Shown: positions 8,255 through 15,921 of the stretch, in pieces
Position numbering within the stretch: position 1 is the first letter of the stretch
Layout of the letters: each line of letters begins with the position of its first letter
Assembly (NCBI GenBank): GCA_015071005.1
Contig: SVIG01000005.1
Coordinates: 62,001-126,000 of the forward strand
Direction: 5' to 3'
DNA length: 64,000 bases
Source: Clostridiales bacterium
GTDB lineage: Bacteria; Bacillota; Clostridia; Christensenellales; Borkfalkiaceae
Translations under genes and position numbers: made by a program
The notes under the pieces: model-generated
The model's input: the letters and a program-made list of their open reading frames with translations, nothing else
Told to the model about the DNA's origin: nothing
Databases searched by the model: none

Positions 8255-8839
8255 TTAGAACCCTTCGAGTTCGTCCAAGCTCAATTCAAACGACGGAATA
8301 AATTTTTCGAAGAAATATTCCACTTCGGGCATTTTACGACTGTGCAAGTCCTCTTCGATACTCTTTTTTGCCTTAGAAAACTCGGTGTTGCCCAAGCGGA
8401 TTTCTTCCAAGCACTTGATATACGCCGCGAGCCTATCCGCCGCCTTCACAAGCTTATATTCCACGCTCGTTTCGTCCGCGTTGATATAGGGCGCAATCCC
8501 GCCCTGCATTTCCTTCGGCAGCATACCCGTAATCTTTTCGCAAGCGCGTTTTTCCAGTTCCTTGTACGCGCCGTGAATACTGCTATTGTAGTACTTAATC
8601 GGCGTGGGCAAGTCCCCCGTCATAACCTCACTCGTTTCGTGGTACATCGCGTAAAGCACCGTCTTCAAAACGTCCGCATTGCCGCCGTAAATATCGTTAT
8701 GAACGGTCGCCAAAGCGTGCGCAAGCAGCGTAACCGACTGCGTGTGCTCCATAATATTCTCTTCGCGCGTCGAGCGCATAAGTTGCCAGCGCTTGATGTA
8801 CTTCATTCTATCCATATACGCGTAAAAATCGTACCGCAT
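8255..8839 (-). CDS. HD-domain 5'-deoxynucleotidase, YfbR-like
   Basis: 194 residues. The opening RWQLMRSTREENIMEHTQSV is the YfbR signature, with the substrate Trp/Arg region and the first metal His in MEHT. The HD-domain pair follows in AMYHETSEVMTGD, then LPTPIKYY, and a later Asp in KAADRL. YfbR enzymes dephosphorylate deoxynucleoside 5'-monophosphates and feed nucleotide salvage. The size equals the E. coli enzyme (about 199). The gene stands alone. Directly behind its stop lies hairpin array 1, which would be part of its 3' untranslated RNA. Confidence 0.88.
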   Translation of the reverse strand: MRYDFYAYMDRMKYIKRWQLMRSTREENIMEHTQSVTLLAHALATVHNDIYGGNADVLKTVLYAMYHETSEVMTGDLPTPIKYYNSSIHGAYKELEKRACEKITGMLPKEMQGGIAPYINADETSVEYKLVKAADRLAAYIKCLEEIRLGNTEFSKAKKSIEEDLHSRKMPEVEYFFEKFIPSFELSLDELEGF

Positions 8840-8869
8840 AATTTTTTTCTCCTTTTTTTCTTCAAACCG

Positions 8870-8898
8870 TTGACTTTTCGGTTTTTGTGGATTATAAT
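8870..8898 (+). promoter_or_regulatory. SigA-type promoter of the thiT transcript
   Basis: TTGACT (8870-8875), 17-base spacer, TATAAT (8893-8898), directly before the TPP riboswitch. Confidence 0.85.
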
Positions 8899-8920
8899 GG
8901 GATTACAAAATTTAATGAAT

Positions 8921-8995
8921 CCGTCGTGGGTGCCTTACAAAGGCTGAGATTATACCATTTGAATCGGCAAGGTAATACTTGAGCGAGAGATAGAT
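8921..8995 (+). promoter_or_regulatory. TPP (thi-box) riboswitch
   Basis: The aptamer core is recognisable: GGGTGC, then GGCTGAGAT, ATACC, GAATCGGCAAGGTAAT and the closing ACTTGAGCGAGAG. These are the conserved blocks of thiamine pyrophosphate aptamers. It lies between a promoter (8870-8898) and a terminator hairpin (9051-9087), ahead of a ThiT-type thiamine transporter. The expected behaviour is transcription attenuation when TPP is abundant. Confidence 0.88.
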
Positions 8996-9050
8996 ATCCG
9001 TTTTCCGTCCGTGCGCTTTTCGCGCGTACCGTTCGGCAAAAAGGTTTTTT

Positions 9051-9087
9051 GCACCCACCGTTTTTTAGGTCGGGTGTTTTCTTTTTG
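9051..9087 (+). terminator. Expression-platform terminator of the TPP riboswitch
   Basis: GCACCCACC pairs with GGTCGGGTG around TTTTTTA and is followed by TTTTCTTTTT. It ends about 30 bases before the thiT start and is the probable OFF structure. Confidence 0.8.
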
Positions 9088-9116
9088 GATAACGAGCGAC
9101 GGAAAAGGAGTGTTTT

Positions 9117-9821
9117 ATGTATCTTTATTCCCTGCTGGAAGTCAGCGCAAAAACGACGAACTTCGTCAAGTGGTGCTCCGTTGCCGCCGCGATTATCCTT
9201 CTTGTAATCATCGGCTTTGTCGGACTTGCAAGAAAAGCGGCGGGCGCGCGTAAGTACGATACCAAACGTATCGCCTTTGCAGGCGTTTGCGTCGCTTCGT
9301 CCTTCGTGCTCGCGCTCATCAAGTTCAAGCCCATCGAATACGGCGGCTCGATTACGCTCGCTTCCTTCGTGCCTATCCTTATCTACGCGTACGTGTACGG
9401 CGCGGCGGACGGCTTCATCGTCGGACTTATCCACGGACTTTTGAACTTCATCGAATCCCCGTATATTCTCAACGCGGCAACCTTTATTTTCGATTATCTG
9501 CTCGCGTTTATGAGCGTGGGGATTATGGGTTTCTTCGGCAAAATGCGCCGTAAAGAGAACGCCGCTTTGCCCATCGTTTTGGGCTGTATTTGCGTATTTT
9601 CCGCACGGTTTATCGCACATCTTGTTTCGGGAATGGTATTCTTCACGGAAAACTCCGTTTGGGTGTCCTTACCCGACTGGGCAATGGGCAACGCCTTCGC
9701 GTATTCCTTTATCTACCAATGCGTTTACATCCCTGCCGACGCACTCATCGCGACCCTGGTGCTTGTCTTTATCGCAAAAAGCGGACTTTTGAACAAGCTC
9801 ACCAAAATCATGCACCGTTAA
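9117..9821 (+). CDS. thiT: Thiamine ECF transporter S component ThiT
   Basis: 234 residues. An N-terminal extra helix (about 18-40) precedes the S-component core of six helices. Diagnostic ThiT-like segments are GGSITLASFVPI, GFIVGLIHGLLNFIESPY and FIFDYLLAFMSVGIMGFFG, then RFIAHLVSGMVFF. ThiT binds thiamine outside the cell and passes it to the shared ECF energising module. The TPP riboswitch directly upstream supports thiamine or a precursor as substrate and predicts repression by TPP. No thiamine-biosynthesis gene is adjacent. The gene is closed by a terminator at 9832-9857. Confidence 0.9.
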   Translation: MYLYSLLEVSAKTTNFVKWCSVAAAIILLVIIGFVGLARKAAGARKYDTKRIAFAGVCVASSFVLALIKFKPIEYGGSITLASFVPILIYAYVYGAADGFIVGLIHGLLNFIESPYILNAATFIFDYLLAFMSVGIMGFFGKMRRKENAALPIVLGCICVFSARFIAHLVSGMVFFTENSVWVSLPDWAMGNAFAYSFIYQCVYIPADALIATLVLVFIAKSGLLNKLTKIMHR

Positions 9822-9831
9822 AACAGCCTTT

Positions 9832-9857
9832 CAGCCTTCCTTCGGGAAGGCTTTTTT
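9832..9857 (+). terminator. Intrinsic terminator after thiT
   Basis: GCCTTCC-TTCG-GGAAGGC followed by TTTTTTC. Confidence 0.9.
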
Positions 9858-9866
9858 CTTGCCCTT

Positions 9867-12578
9867 TTAATACCCCTGCCGTCTTAATTCTTCATACCAT
9901 TTTTTGCCGTCGGCATGTCCTTGGTCGGCGGCTTTTTTATACCAGCTTTTCGCCGTAGCATAATTTCTCGTCACGCCTTCCCCGTTATGGTAGCAAACGC
10001 CTAAAAAATATTGCGCACTCGCATATCCTTGATTTGCCGACAGACGGTACCATTTCACCGCTTCCACATAGCTTTGCGCTGCTCCGTTACCATTATAATA
10101 GCAAGTCCCTAAATTGCACTGTGCCTCCGCACTCCCTTTCTCCGCTGATAAACGATACCATTTCACCGCTTCCGCATAATTTTGCGCTACGCCTTCACCC
10201 ATTTCATAGCAAGCGCCTAAATTATATTGTGCGCCTGTATCTCCTTGCTCGGCGGCCATACGAAACCATTTTACTGCTTCCACATAGCTTTGCGCTGCAC
10301 CGTTACCATAATAATAGCAAGTCCCTAAATTGCATTGTGCGCTTGCATAGCCTTGATTTGCCGCCAAACGATACCATTTCACTGCTTCCGTATAGCTTTG
10401 CGTTACGCCGTTGCCTTCATAATAGCAATTCCCTAAATTATATTGTGCAGCCGCATACCCTTGCTCTGCCGATAAACGATACCATTTCACTGCCTCCACG
10501 TAATCTTGCTTAACGCCGTTGCCGTTATCATAGCAATAGCCTAAATTGCATTGCGCATACGCAATCCCTTGCTCTGCCGATAAACGATACCATTTCACCG
10601 CTTCCGCATAATTTTGCGCTACGCCTTCACCCATTTCATAGCAAGCGCCTAAAAAATATTGCGCATACGCAATCCCTTGCTCTGCCGCCAAGCGAAACCA
10701 TTTTACTGCTTCCGCATAATTTTGCACTACACCTTCGCCCAAATAATAGCAAGTGCCTAAATTCCATTGCGCGCCTGCATCTCCTTGCTCGGCTGCCAAG
10801 CGATACCATTTTACCGCTTCCGTATAGCTTTGCGCTACGCCTTCGCCTTTTTTATAGCAATTGCCTAAATTGCATTGTGCATCCGCATCCCCTTGCTCTG
10901 CCGCCAAGCGATACCATTTTACTGCTTCCGTATAGCTTTGCGCTACACCGTTGCCTTTTTCATAGCAATCACCCAAATTGCATTGCGCCACCGCATTCCC
11001 TTGCTCTGCAGAAAGACGATACCATTTCACCGCTTCCGCATAGTTTTGCGCTACGCCTTTGCCATATTCATAGCAAAGGCCCAAATTGCATTGTGGTCTT
11101 GCATAACCTTGTTCTGCCGACAAGCGGTACCATTTCACCGCTTCCGCATAATTTTGCGCTACGCCGTTTCCTTCAACATAGCAATAGCCTAAACCGTTTT
11201 GCGCACTCGCATATCCTTGATTTGCCGACAGACGGTACCATTTCACCGCTTCCACATAGCTTTGCGCTACACCTTCGCCTTTTTCATAGCAAATGCCTAA
11301 ATTATATTGTGCGCCTGCATCTCCTTGCTCGGCGGCCATACGAAACCATTTTACTGCTTCCACATAGCTTTGCGCTGCACCGTTACCATAATAATAGCAA
11401 GTCCCTAAATTGCATTGTGCGCTTGCATAGCCTTGATTTGCCGCCAAACGATACCATTTCACTGCTTCCGTATAGCTTTGCGCTACGCCTTCGCCTTTTT
11501 CATAGCAATAGCCTAAATTGTATTGCGCTCGTGCAAGTCCTTGCTCCGCCGCCAAACGGTACCATTTCACCGCTTCAGTATAGCTTTGCGCTACGCCTTC
11601 GCCTTTATCATAGCAATAGCCTAAATTGCATTGCGCGCCTGCCTGTCCTTGCTCTGCTGCCAAGCGATACCATTTTACTGCTTCCGTATAGCTTTGCGCT
11701 ACACCGTTGCCTTCATCATAGCAAGAACCTAAACAATTTTGCGCCGCTGCGCTGCCTGTTTGCACTTCTTGCTGCAAAATCCGCGCGGCGCGGGCGTGGT
11801 CTTTTTCCATTCCGTAGCCATCTAAAAGGCAGATTGCCAACGCGACGGCGTGCCCTTTTTCCGCGGCGAGCTGATAGCATTTTTCTCCTTTCTTTGTGTC
11901 TATCTTTTTGCGGTTATTGCCCTGCATATAATCACGCGCCAAATAAAAAATTTGCTCGGCGCTCATGCCGTCCGTTTCCGTAGCGGGCTTTACGGGCGAT
12001 ATATTGCTCGGCTTCGCGGTCGGCTCAGACGGCGTATAATATTGCCAAAAAAGATCGTAAAAGGAATTTTTATTTGTGTTTTGAGAAGCTCCCGTTTTAT
12101 TTTCTACGGGCTTTTGCGGCGCAACCGTCTGCGTAACAGGTTTTTGCGGCGCAACCGTCTGCGTAACGGGCGTTTTCAGCCGCAATTTTTGCAAATATTC
12201 CCTTGCTTCGGCGTTGCCGTTATCGGCGGCTTTTTTCAGCCAAAGCATACCTGTTTCTTTATCGGTCGGCATACCCAAAGCGCCTTCTAAATAAAGCTTT
12301 GCCAAGGCAAACTGCGCCCCGATATGCCCTAAATTCGACGCTTTTGTGTACCATTTTATCGCCGAATCGCATAATTCTTTCGGCGTTTTTAATAAAACTC
12401 TACTGCCTGCTTTTATGGACTGCAATTCCGTCAAATCCATTTGCGCCAAAGCACAGCACGCGTCCGCAGAACCTAATTGCGCGGCTTGTTGATATAAGGA
12501 TTTTGCTTTGTCCTTTCTATTCATAGCAAGCTCATGGTCGGCTTGCTCTTTTAATTTTTCTCTCTTTTGGCTTATCAT
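9867..12578 (-). CDS. Giant Sel1-repeat (TPR-like) protein
   Basis: 903 residues without signal peptide. Residues 1-145 contain degenerate Sel1/TPR units. A Thr/Val/Gln/Pro-rich linker (about 147-180) holds a duplicated TQTVAPQKPV. From about 205 to the end there are about 18 Sel1 repeats of 36 residues, each with the pattern GNGVAQSYxEAVKWYRLAA then EQGxAxAQxNLGxCYE. Such solenoids serve as protein-interaction scaffolds. Neighbouring units are nearly identical at DNA level, and a block of roughly 175 bp at about 10230 recurs at about 11310, exactly 1,080 bp or ten repeats away, which indicates recent segmental duplication. It starts 14 bases after the rimM stop with ribosome site AAGGGG, so it sits in the operon position normally taken by trmD. 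Partner unknown. Confidence 0.92.
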   Translation of the reverse strand: MISQKREKLKEQADHELAMNRKDKAKSLYQQAAQLGSADACCALAQMDLTELQSIKAGSRVLLKTPKELCDSAIKWYTKASNLGHIGAQFALAKLYLEGALGMPTDKETGMLWLKKAADNGNAEAREYLQKLRLKTPVTQTVAPQKPVTQTVAPQKPVENKTGASQNTNKNSFYDLFWQYYTPSEPTAKPSNISPVKPATETDGMSAEQIFYLARDYMQGNNRKKIDTKKGEKCYQLAAEKGHAVALAICLLDGYGMEKDHARAARILQQEVQTGSAAAQNCLGSCYDEGNGVAQSYTEAVKWYRLAAEQGQAGAQCNLGYCYDKGEGVAQSYTEAVKWYRLAAEQGLARAQYNLGYCYEKGEGVAQSYTEAVKWYRLAANQGYASAQCNLGTCYYYGNGAAQSYVEAVKWFRMAAEQGDAGAQYNLGICYEKGEGVAQSYVEAVKWYRLSANQGYASAQNGLGYCYVEGNGVAQNYAEAVKWYRLSAEQGYARPQCNLGLCYEYGKGVAQNYAEAVKWYRLSAEQGNAVAQCNLGDCYEKGNGVAQSYTEAVKWYRLAAEQGDADAQCNLGNCYKKGEGVAQSYTEAVKWYRLAAEQGDAGAQWNLGTCYYLGEGVVQNYAEAVKWFRLAAEQGIAYAQYFLGACYEMGEGVAQNYAEAVKWYRLSAEQGIAYAQCNLGYCYDNGNGVKQDYVEAVKWYRLSAEQGYAAAQYNLGNCYYEGNGVTQSYTEAVKWYRLAANQGYASAQCNLGTCYYYGNGAAQSYVEAVKWFRMAAEQGDTGAQYNLGACYEMGEGVAQNYAEAVKWYRLSAEKGSAEAQCNLGTCYYNGNGAAQSYVEAVKWYRLSANQGYASAQYFLGVCYHNGEGVTRNYATAKSWYKKAADQGHADGKKWYEELRRQGY

Positions 12579-12592
12579 TTGTTTGCCCCTTT

Positions 12593-13093
12593 TTATAACA
12601 CCGCGATTTGGTCGAAAACGGCTTTATTGATAATCACTTTGCCATTTTGCAAATCAATATCCACGATTACGCCGTTGACAACGGGGAATAGAATATTTTT
12701 GCCGTCCTTTTCAATCGTGTAAACGTCGCTCGCAAGATTAGAAATTTCTTTCACCGTGCCCAAAAACTCCCCGTCTTGCGTTTCGCAAGGCAAGCCGATA
12801 ATGTCTACGATATAATATCTTCCCTCTTCCAAGGGGGGCGCGTCCTCGCGATCCCCTTCTAATTTTTTGCCGCGGAAAAGCTCCGCCGCGTTTCTATCGG
12901 GTATGCCGCGCAAACCCATATACGCCGCGCCGTCAGGCCCGACTCTAAAAGAAAGAATTTTATACGCAACGTCATCAATATACACCGTGCCAAATTTTTT
13001 TACGTCTTCGGGTGAGTCGGTGAAGGTTTTCACTTTCAATTCTCCGCGAATGCCTTGCGGCTTTAATACTTCGCCAATCATCAAACGATTCAT
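12593..13093 (-). CDS. rimM: 16S rRNA processing protein RimM
   Basis: 166 residues from ATG 13093, chosen because GGAGAG sits 5 bases before it; an open upstream start at 13123 lacks a ribosome site. The N-terminal RimM beta-barrel is seen in IGEVLKPQGIRGELKVKTFTD, and the C-terminal PRC-barrel in YYIVDIIGLPCETQDGEFLG and VYTIEKDGKNILFPVV. RimM binds ribosomal protein S19 and assists maturation of the 30S head. It lies downstream of rpsP and khpA as usual, but the usual trmD and rplS do not follow. Confidence 0.95.
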   Translation of the reverse strand: MNRLMIGEVLKPQGIRGELKVKTFTDSPEDVKKFGTVYIDDVAYKILSFRVGPDGAAYMGLRGIPDRNAAELFRGKKLEGDREDAPPLEEGRYYIVDIIGLPCETQDGEFLGTVKEISNLASDVYTIEKDGKNILFPVVNGVIVDIDLQNGKVIINKAVFDQIAVL

Positions 13094-13162
13094 CTTGCTC
13101 TCCTTATGGGCAAATTCGCGCATTAAACGCGTACCTGCCCCTATGTTTTTTCAAAAAAGGAC

Positions 13163-13197
13163 AAAAAAAGGCTTTGTTTTGCGCAAAGCCTTTTTCG
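13163..13197 (-). terminator. Terminator hairpin between khpA and rimM
   Basis: On the minus strand AAAAAGGCTTTG pairs with CAAAGCCTTTTT around CGCAAAA, followed by more T. It separates khpA from rimM, so rimM may need its own promoter or readthrough. Confidence 0.75.
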
Positions 13198-13208
13198 TAT
13201 AAATCCGA

Positions 13209-13475
13209 TTAGTTTTCGCTATCGCAATCTACGGCTTCGCCATCTCTTTCGCGAATTTCGATCACGTATCTCTTGCTGCTCGCAGGCGTTGCCGCACGTA
13301 CAATCGTACGAAGCGCTTTTGCAATCTTGCCTTGCTTACCGATTACTTTTCCCATGTCGGACGGGGAAAGGACTACCGTCACTTCGATTACGCGGTCCTT
13401 TTCGTTGACTACGTATTCTACGTTTTCCTTGTCTTCCGCAAACTGCCCGACAACGTACTTAATTAAATCCAACAT
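13209..13475 (-). CDS. khpA: KH-domain RNA-binding protein KhpA
   Basis: 88 residues, almost entirely one KH domain. The RNA-binding loop is in SDMGKVIGKQGKIAKALRTI. KhpA (YlqC) works with KhpB/Jag in many Firmicutes to bind RNA and influence cell-wall growth and division. The rpsP-khpA-rimM order is the canonical one. A strong site, AAGGAGACGATAT, precedes the start. The 271 bases between rpsP and this gene are unusually long and hold structured repeats. Confidence 0.93.
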   Translation of the reverse strand: MLDLIKYVVGQFAEDKENVEYVVNEKDRVIEVTVVLSPSDMGKVIGKQGKIAKALRTIVRAATPASSKRYVIEIRERDGEAVDCDSEN

Positions 13476-13746
13476 ATATCGTCTCCTTAACGCTTAAACG
13501 GCGTAATGCGGACAAACTTATCCCTAAAAAGCTATGCTTAAAGGCGCCCGCGAAGGGGGCTGACAAGCGTATATCTTGCCCGCGGTGGCTCACCGCTTAC
13601 ATTTCCGTTCGTCCAAAACGCTTAAACGGCGCAGATACGAGCATCTCAAGGCGCGGCGAGCACTTCCGCAGGGAGCGTACTTGTGCGTACGTGACCAAGG
13701 AGCGCGGAGCCGCAACGCTGAAATGCGACGTATATCCGTCGTTTAA
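13476..13746. repeat. Structured, repeat-rich gap between rpsP and khpA
   Basis: No gene was recognised in these 271 bases. AACGCTTAAACGGCG occurs twice (near 13490 and 13619). The 25-base element CTTGCCCGCGGTGGCTCACC plus GCTTA (13575-13599) recurs exactly at 14201-14225, where its last three bases are the ffh stop codon; it folds as GCGGTG-GCT-CACCGC. The right part contains GCGTACTTGTGCGTACG and other imperfect palindromes. It does not look like a tRNA, SRP RNA or known ribosomal leader. A REP-like intergenic element is the best description. Confidence 0.6.
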
Positions 13747-14037
13747 TTATTTGGATTTTTTGCCTTTCGTCTTGGAAGGGCTAAGCTTGCTGCTTTGTTC
13801 GATAACGCCAGCTTTTACAAGAAGGTTCTTAACCGTTTCGGTGGGTTGAACGCCCTTTGCAAGCCATGCTTTTGCGGATTCTGCGTTCATGTCAAGTTCA
13901 ACGGGATCGCAGGTAGGTCTGTAGTGACCAACGCATTCGATATATTCGCCCGTTGCAGCCTTTCTGCTGTCAACAACAACTACACGGTAGATAGGGTTCT
14001 TCTTGTCGCCCATTCTCAAAAGTCTCATTTTTACCAT
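13747..14037 (-). CDS. rpsP: 30S ribosomal protein S16
   Basis: 96 residues from ATG 14037, chosen for the site GGAGG eight bases upstream and the family start MVKMRLLRMGDKKNP. The S16 core IYRVVVVDSRKAATGEYIECVGHY is intact, with a short basic tail ending SKTKGKKSK. An upstream frame opening at 14154 is spurious. It belongs to the ylxM-ffh-rpsP-khpA-rimM order of Firmicutes. Confidence 0.97.
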   Translation of the reverse strand: MVKMRLLRMGDKKNPIYRVVVVDSRKAATGEYIECVGHYRPTCDPVELDMNAESAKAWLAKGVQPTETVKNLLVKAGVIEQSSKLSPSKTKGKKSK

Positions 14038-14200
14038 AATAATACCTCCAAAGTATCTTAAAATATTTTTTTCTTTTATTTCAATCGGCTCTCGCCGTTT
14101 GATTTTCTTTTGTTTGTTTTCTTTGTGTTTGCTCGCAAAAACAGCGGAGTGCAAGACAAGGAAGGCGCGGATTTGCCAACGGAAATGTGTTTCACTCTTA

Positions 14201-14225
14201 CTTGCCCGCGGTGGCTCACCGCTTA
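14201..14225. repeat. 25-bp hairpin repeat abutting the ffh stop codon
   Basis: Identical to 13575-13599. On the coding strand it reads TAAGCGGTGAGCCACCGC and on, so the stop codon TAA is its first triplet. The same TAAGCGGTGAG begins at the era stop codon (44948), where array 3 starts. Confidence 0.75.
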
Positions 14226-15542
14226 GAAGGGCATTCTAAATTTGCCCTTATTCCCTTTCAACTGCTTCATCAGCATTTTCGTTTGTTCATACTGCTTCAA
14301 AAGCTGATTGATTTCTTGTACGCTCGTACCCGAGCCTGCCGCGATACGGCGTTTTCTCTTGCTGTCAATAATCGCGGGGTTGTTGCGTTCTTGCATCGTC
14401 ATCGAAAGGATAATCGCTTTCGTGCGCTCGATACGCTTTTCGTCCACGTCCCCTTCGTTGACTTTGAGCTTGCCCGCCCCAGGGAGCATGGAAAGCATCG
14501 CCGACGCGCCGCCCATTTTTTTCATCATGGAGAACTGCTCCAAGTAATCGTTAAGCGTGAACGTATTCGCGAGCATTTTTTGCTGCATTTTCTTCGCGTC
14601 TTCTTCCGTGATCGCCTGCTGCGCTTTCTCAATCAAGGACAACACGTCCCCCATGCCGAGAATTCTCGAAGCCATACGATCGGGATAGAAAGGCTCTAAA
14701 TCGGTGAGCTTTTCGCCAACGCCGATAAACTTAATCGGCTTACCCGTCACCGCTTTGATCGAAAGGCAAGCACCGCCGCGCGTGTCGCCGTCGAGCTTCG
14801 TCAAAATCACGCCCGTTACGTCCAAACGCGCATTGAACGTTTCCGCAACGTTCACCGCTTCTTGACCGGTCATCGCGTCCACGACAAGCAACGTTTCCGT
14901 CACGTCGATTTCCTTCTTGACGTTTTCAAGCTCTTGCATGAGCGAATCGTCGATTTGCAAACGCCCAGCCGTATCCAAAATCACCGTGTCGTAATTCATC
15001 GAGCGCGCGTATTCAATCGCTTGCTTTGCCGTCTTCACGGGGTTTTGCGTGCCCTTTTCAAAGACTTCCACCTGTGCGTTTTTCCCAACGACTTGAAGCT
15101 GCGTAATCGCCGCCGGACGGTAAATATCACCTGCAACAAGCAAGGGTTTTTTGCCCTGCTTTTTGAGCTGAATCGCAAGCTTGCCGCAAAGGGTCGTTTT
15201 CCCTGCGCCTTGCAAACCGCACATCATAATCACCGTCGGAAGACGGGGGGACACTTCCAGCTTGGAGTTTTTCGAACCCATAAGCTCAATCAACTCGTCG
15301 TTGACTATTTTGATAACCTGTTGCGCGGGATTGAGCGAAGAAAGAATTTGCTGCCCGACCGCCTTTTCCGAAACTTCCGCAATAAACTGCTTGGCAACCT
15401 TCAAATTTACGTCCGCTTCCAAAAGCGCTACGCGCACTTCGCGCATCGCCGTGCGGATTTCAAGCTCCGTCAGTTTCCCGCGTTTCGTCAGCTTGGAAAA
15501 TATATGATTTAATCTTTCCGATAATCCACCGAATAATCCCAT
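14223..15542 (-). CDS. ffh: Signal recognition particle protein Ffh (SRP54)
   Basis: 439 residues, normal for Ffh. N domain (1-90); G domain with P-loop GLQGAGKTTLCGKLA, then DIYRPAAITQL, DTAGRLQIDD and TKLDGDTRGG; M domain from about 300, methionine-rich (MQQKMLANTFTLNDY, MMKKMGG) with the RNA-binding stretch RKRRIAAGSGTSVQEINQLL. Ffh binds signal peptides at the ribosome and delivers them to FtsY at the membrane. It starts 4 bases after ylxM, its usual partner. Its stop codon is embedded in a hairpin repeat shared with other sites. Confidence 0.98.
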   Translation of the reverse strand: MGLFGGLSERLNHIFSKLTKRGKLTELEIRTAMREVRVALLEADVNLKVAKQFIAEVSEKAVGQQILSSLNPAQQVIKIVNDELIELMGSKNSKLEVSPRLPTVIMMCGLQGAGKTTLCGKLAIQLKKQGKKPLLVAGDIYRPAAITQLQVVGKNAQVEVFEKGTQNPVKTAKQAIEYARSMNYDTVILDTAGRLQIDDSLMQELENVKKEIDVTETLLVVDAMTGQEAVNVAETFNARLDVTGVILTKLDGDTRGGACLSIKAVTGKPIKFIGVGEKLTDLEPFYPDRMASRILGMGDVLSLIEKAQQAITEEDAKKMQQKMLANTFTLNDYLEQFSMMKKMGGASAMLSMLPGAGKLKVNEGDVDEKRIERTKAIILSMTMQERNNPAIIDSKRKRRIAAGSGTSVQEINQLLKQYEQTKMLMKQLKGNKGKFRMPF

Positions 15543-15546
15543 TTTT

Positions 15547-15813
15547 TTAATCCTTGTTCGTCAGCGCGTCAATTTGCGCTTGCATTTCTTGCAACGTACG
15601 TGCAAAACCGAGCTTTTCTTCATAGCTTTCAAGCTGTTTTCTGCTTTTGTTCAAACAGTCGGATACGCTTTGTCTGGAAACTCCCTTTTGCTCGGCAATT
15701 TCCGCCAAAGACAAATCGTAATTGAAATACAAATCGGTAATCTCTCTTTGCGTTGCCGTCAAAAGAGGCGAGTACAAGTCCAAAAGCCGAAGAAATTCTA
15801 AATCGTCTTTCAT
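15547..15813 (-). CDS. ylxM: YlxM-type HTH protein (SRP-operon regulator)
   Basis: 88 residues with a sigma-70 region 4-like helix-turn-helix: LTATQREITDLYFNYDLSLA then EIAEQKGVSRQSVSDCLNKS, and a C-terminal helix. YlxM sits upstream of ffh across Firmicutes and has been shown to modulate SRP GTPase activity in some species. It is the first gene after a strong promoter whose -35 box is part of the preceding terminator hairpin. Confidence 0.92.
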   Translation of the reverse strand: MKDDLEFLRLLDLYSPLLTATQREITDLYFNYDLSLAEIAEQKGVSRQSVSDCLNKSRKQLESYEEKLGFARTLQEMQAQIDALTNKD

Positions 15814-15845
15814 ATTCGCACCCCTTTTTCGTATTACCGTAGTCC

Positions 15846-15874
15846 ATTATACACGATAAAAAAACAAGTGTCAA
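15846..15874 (-). promoter_or_regulatory. Consensus SigA promoter of ylxM-ffh
   Basis: TTGACA (15874-15869), 17-base spacer, TATAAT (15851-15846): a full consensus. The -35 hexamer lies within the 3' arm of the terminator at 15858-15894. Confidence 0.9.
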
Positions 15875-15894
15875 GCAAAAATACTTGACACTTG
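15858..15894 (-). terminator. Intrinsic terminator of the rseP operon, overlapping the ylxM promoter
   Basis: CAAGTGTCAAG and CTTGACACTTG form a perfect 11-bp stem around TATTTTTG and are followed by seven T. It lies 28 bases behind the rseP stop. The distal arm supplies the -35 box of the next promoter, so the two signals are superimposed. Confidence 0.9.
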
Positions 15895-15921
15895 CAACTT
15901 TTTTCGATTTTTTTCTTTTTC

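Noticed and set aside
10877-11983. Long plus-strand frames across the Sel1 gene
   Set aside because: They are periodic shadows of the 108-base coding repeat and carry no independent ribosome site.
13476-13746. SRP RNA, tRNA or ribosomal leader in the rpsP-khpA gap
   Set aside because: No cloverleaf, no GGAA/GCAA tetraloop domain of SRP RNA and no known leader pattern; shared repeats explain the structure better.
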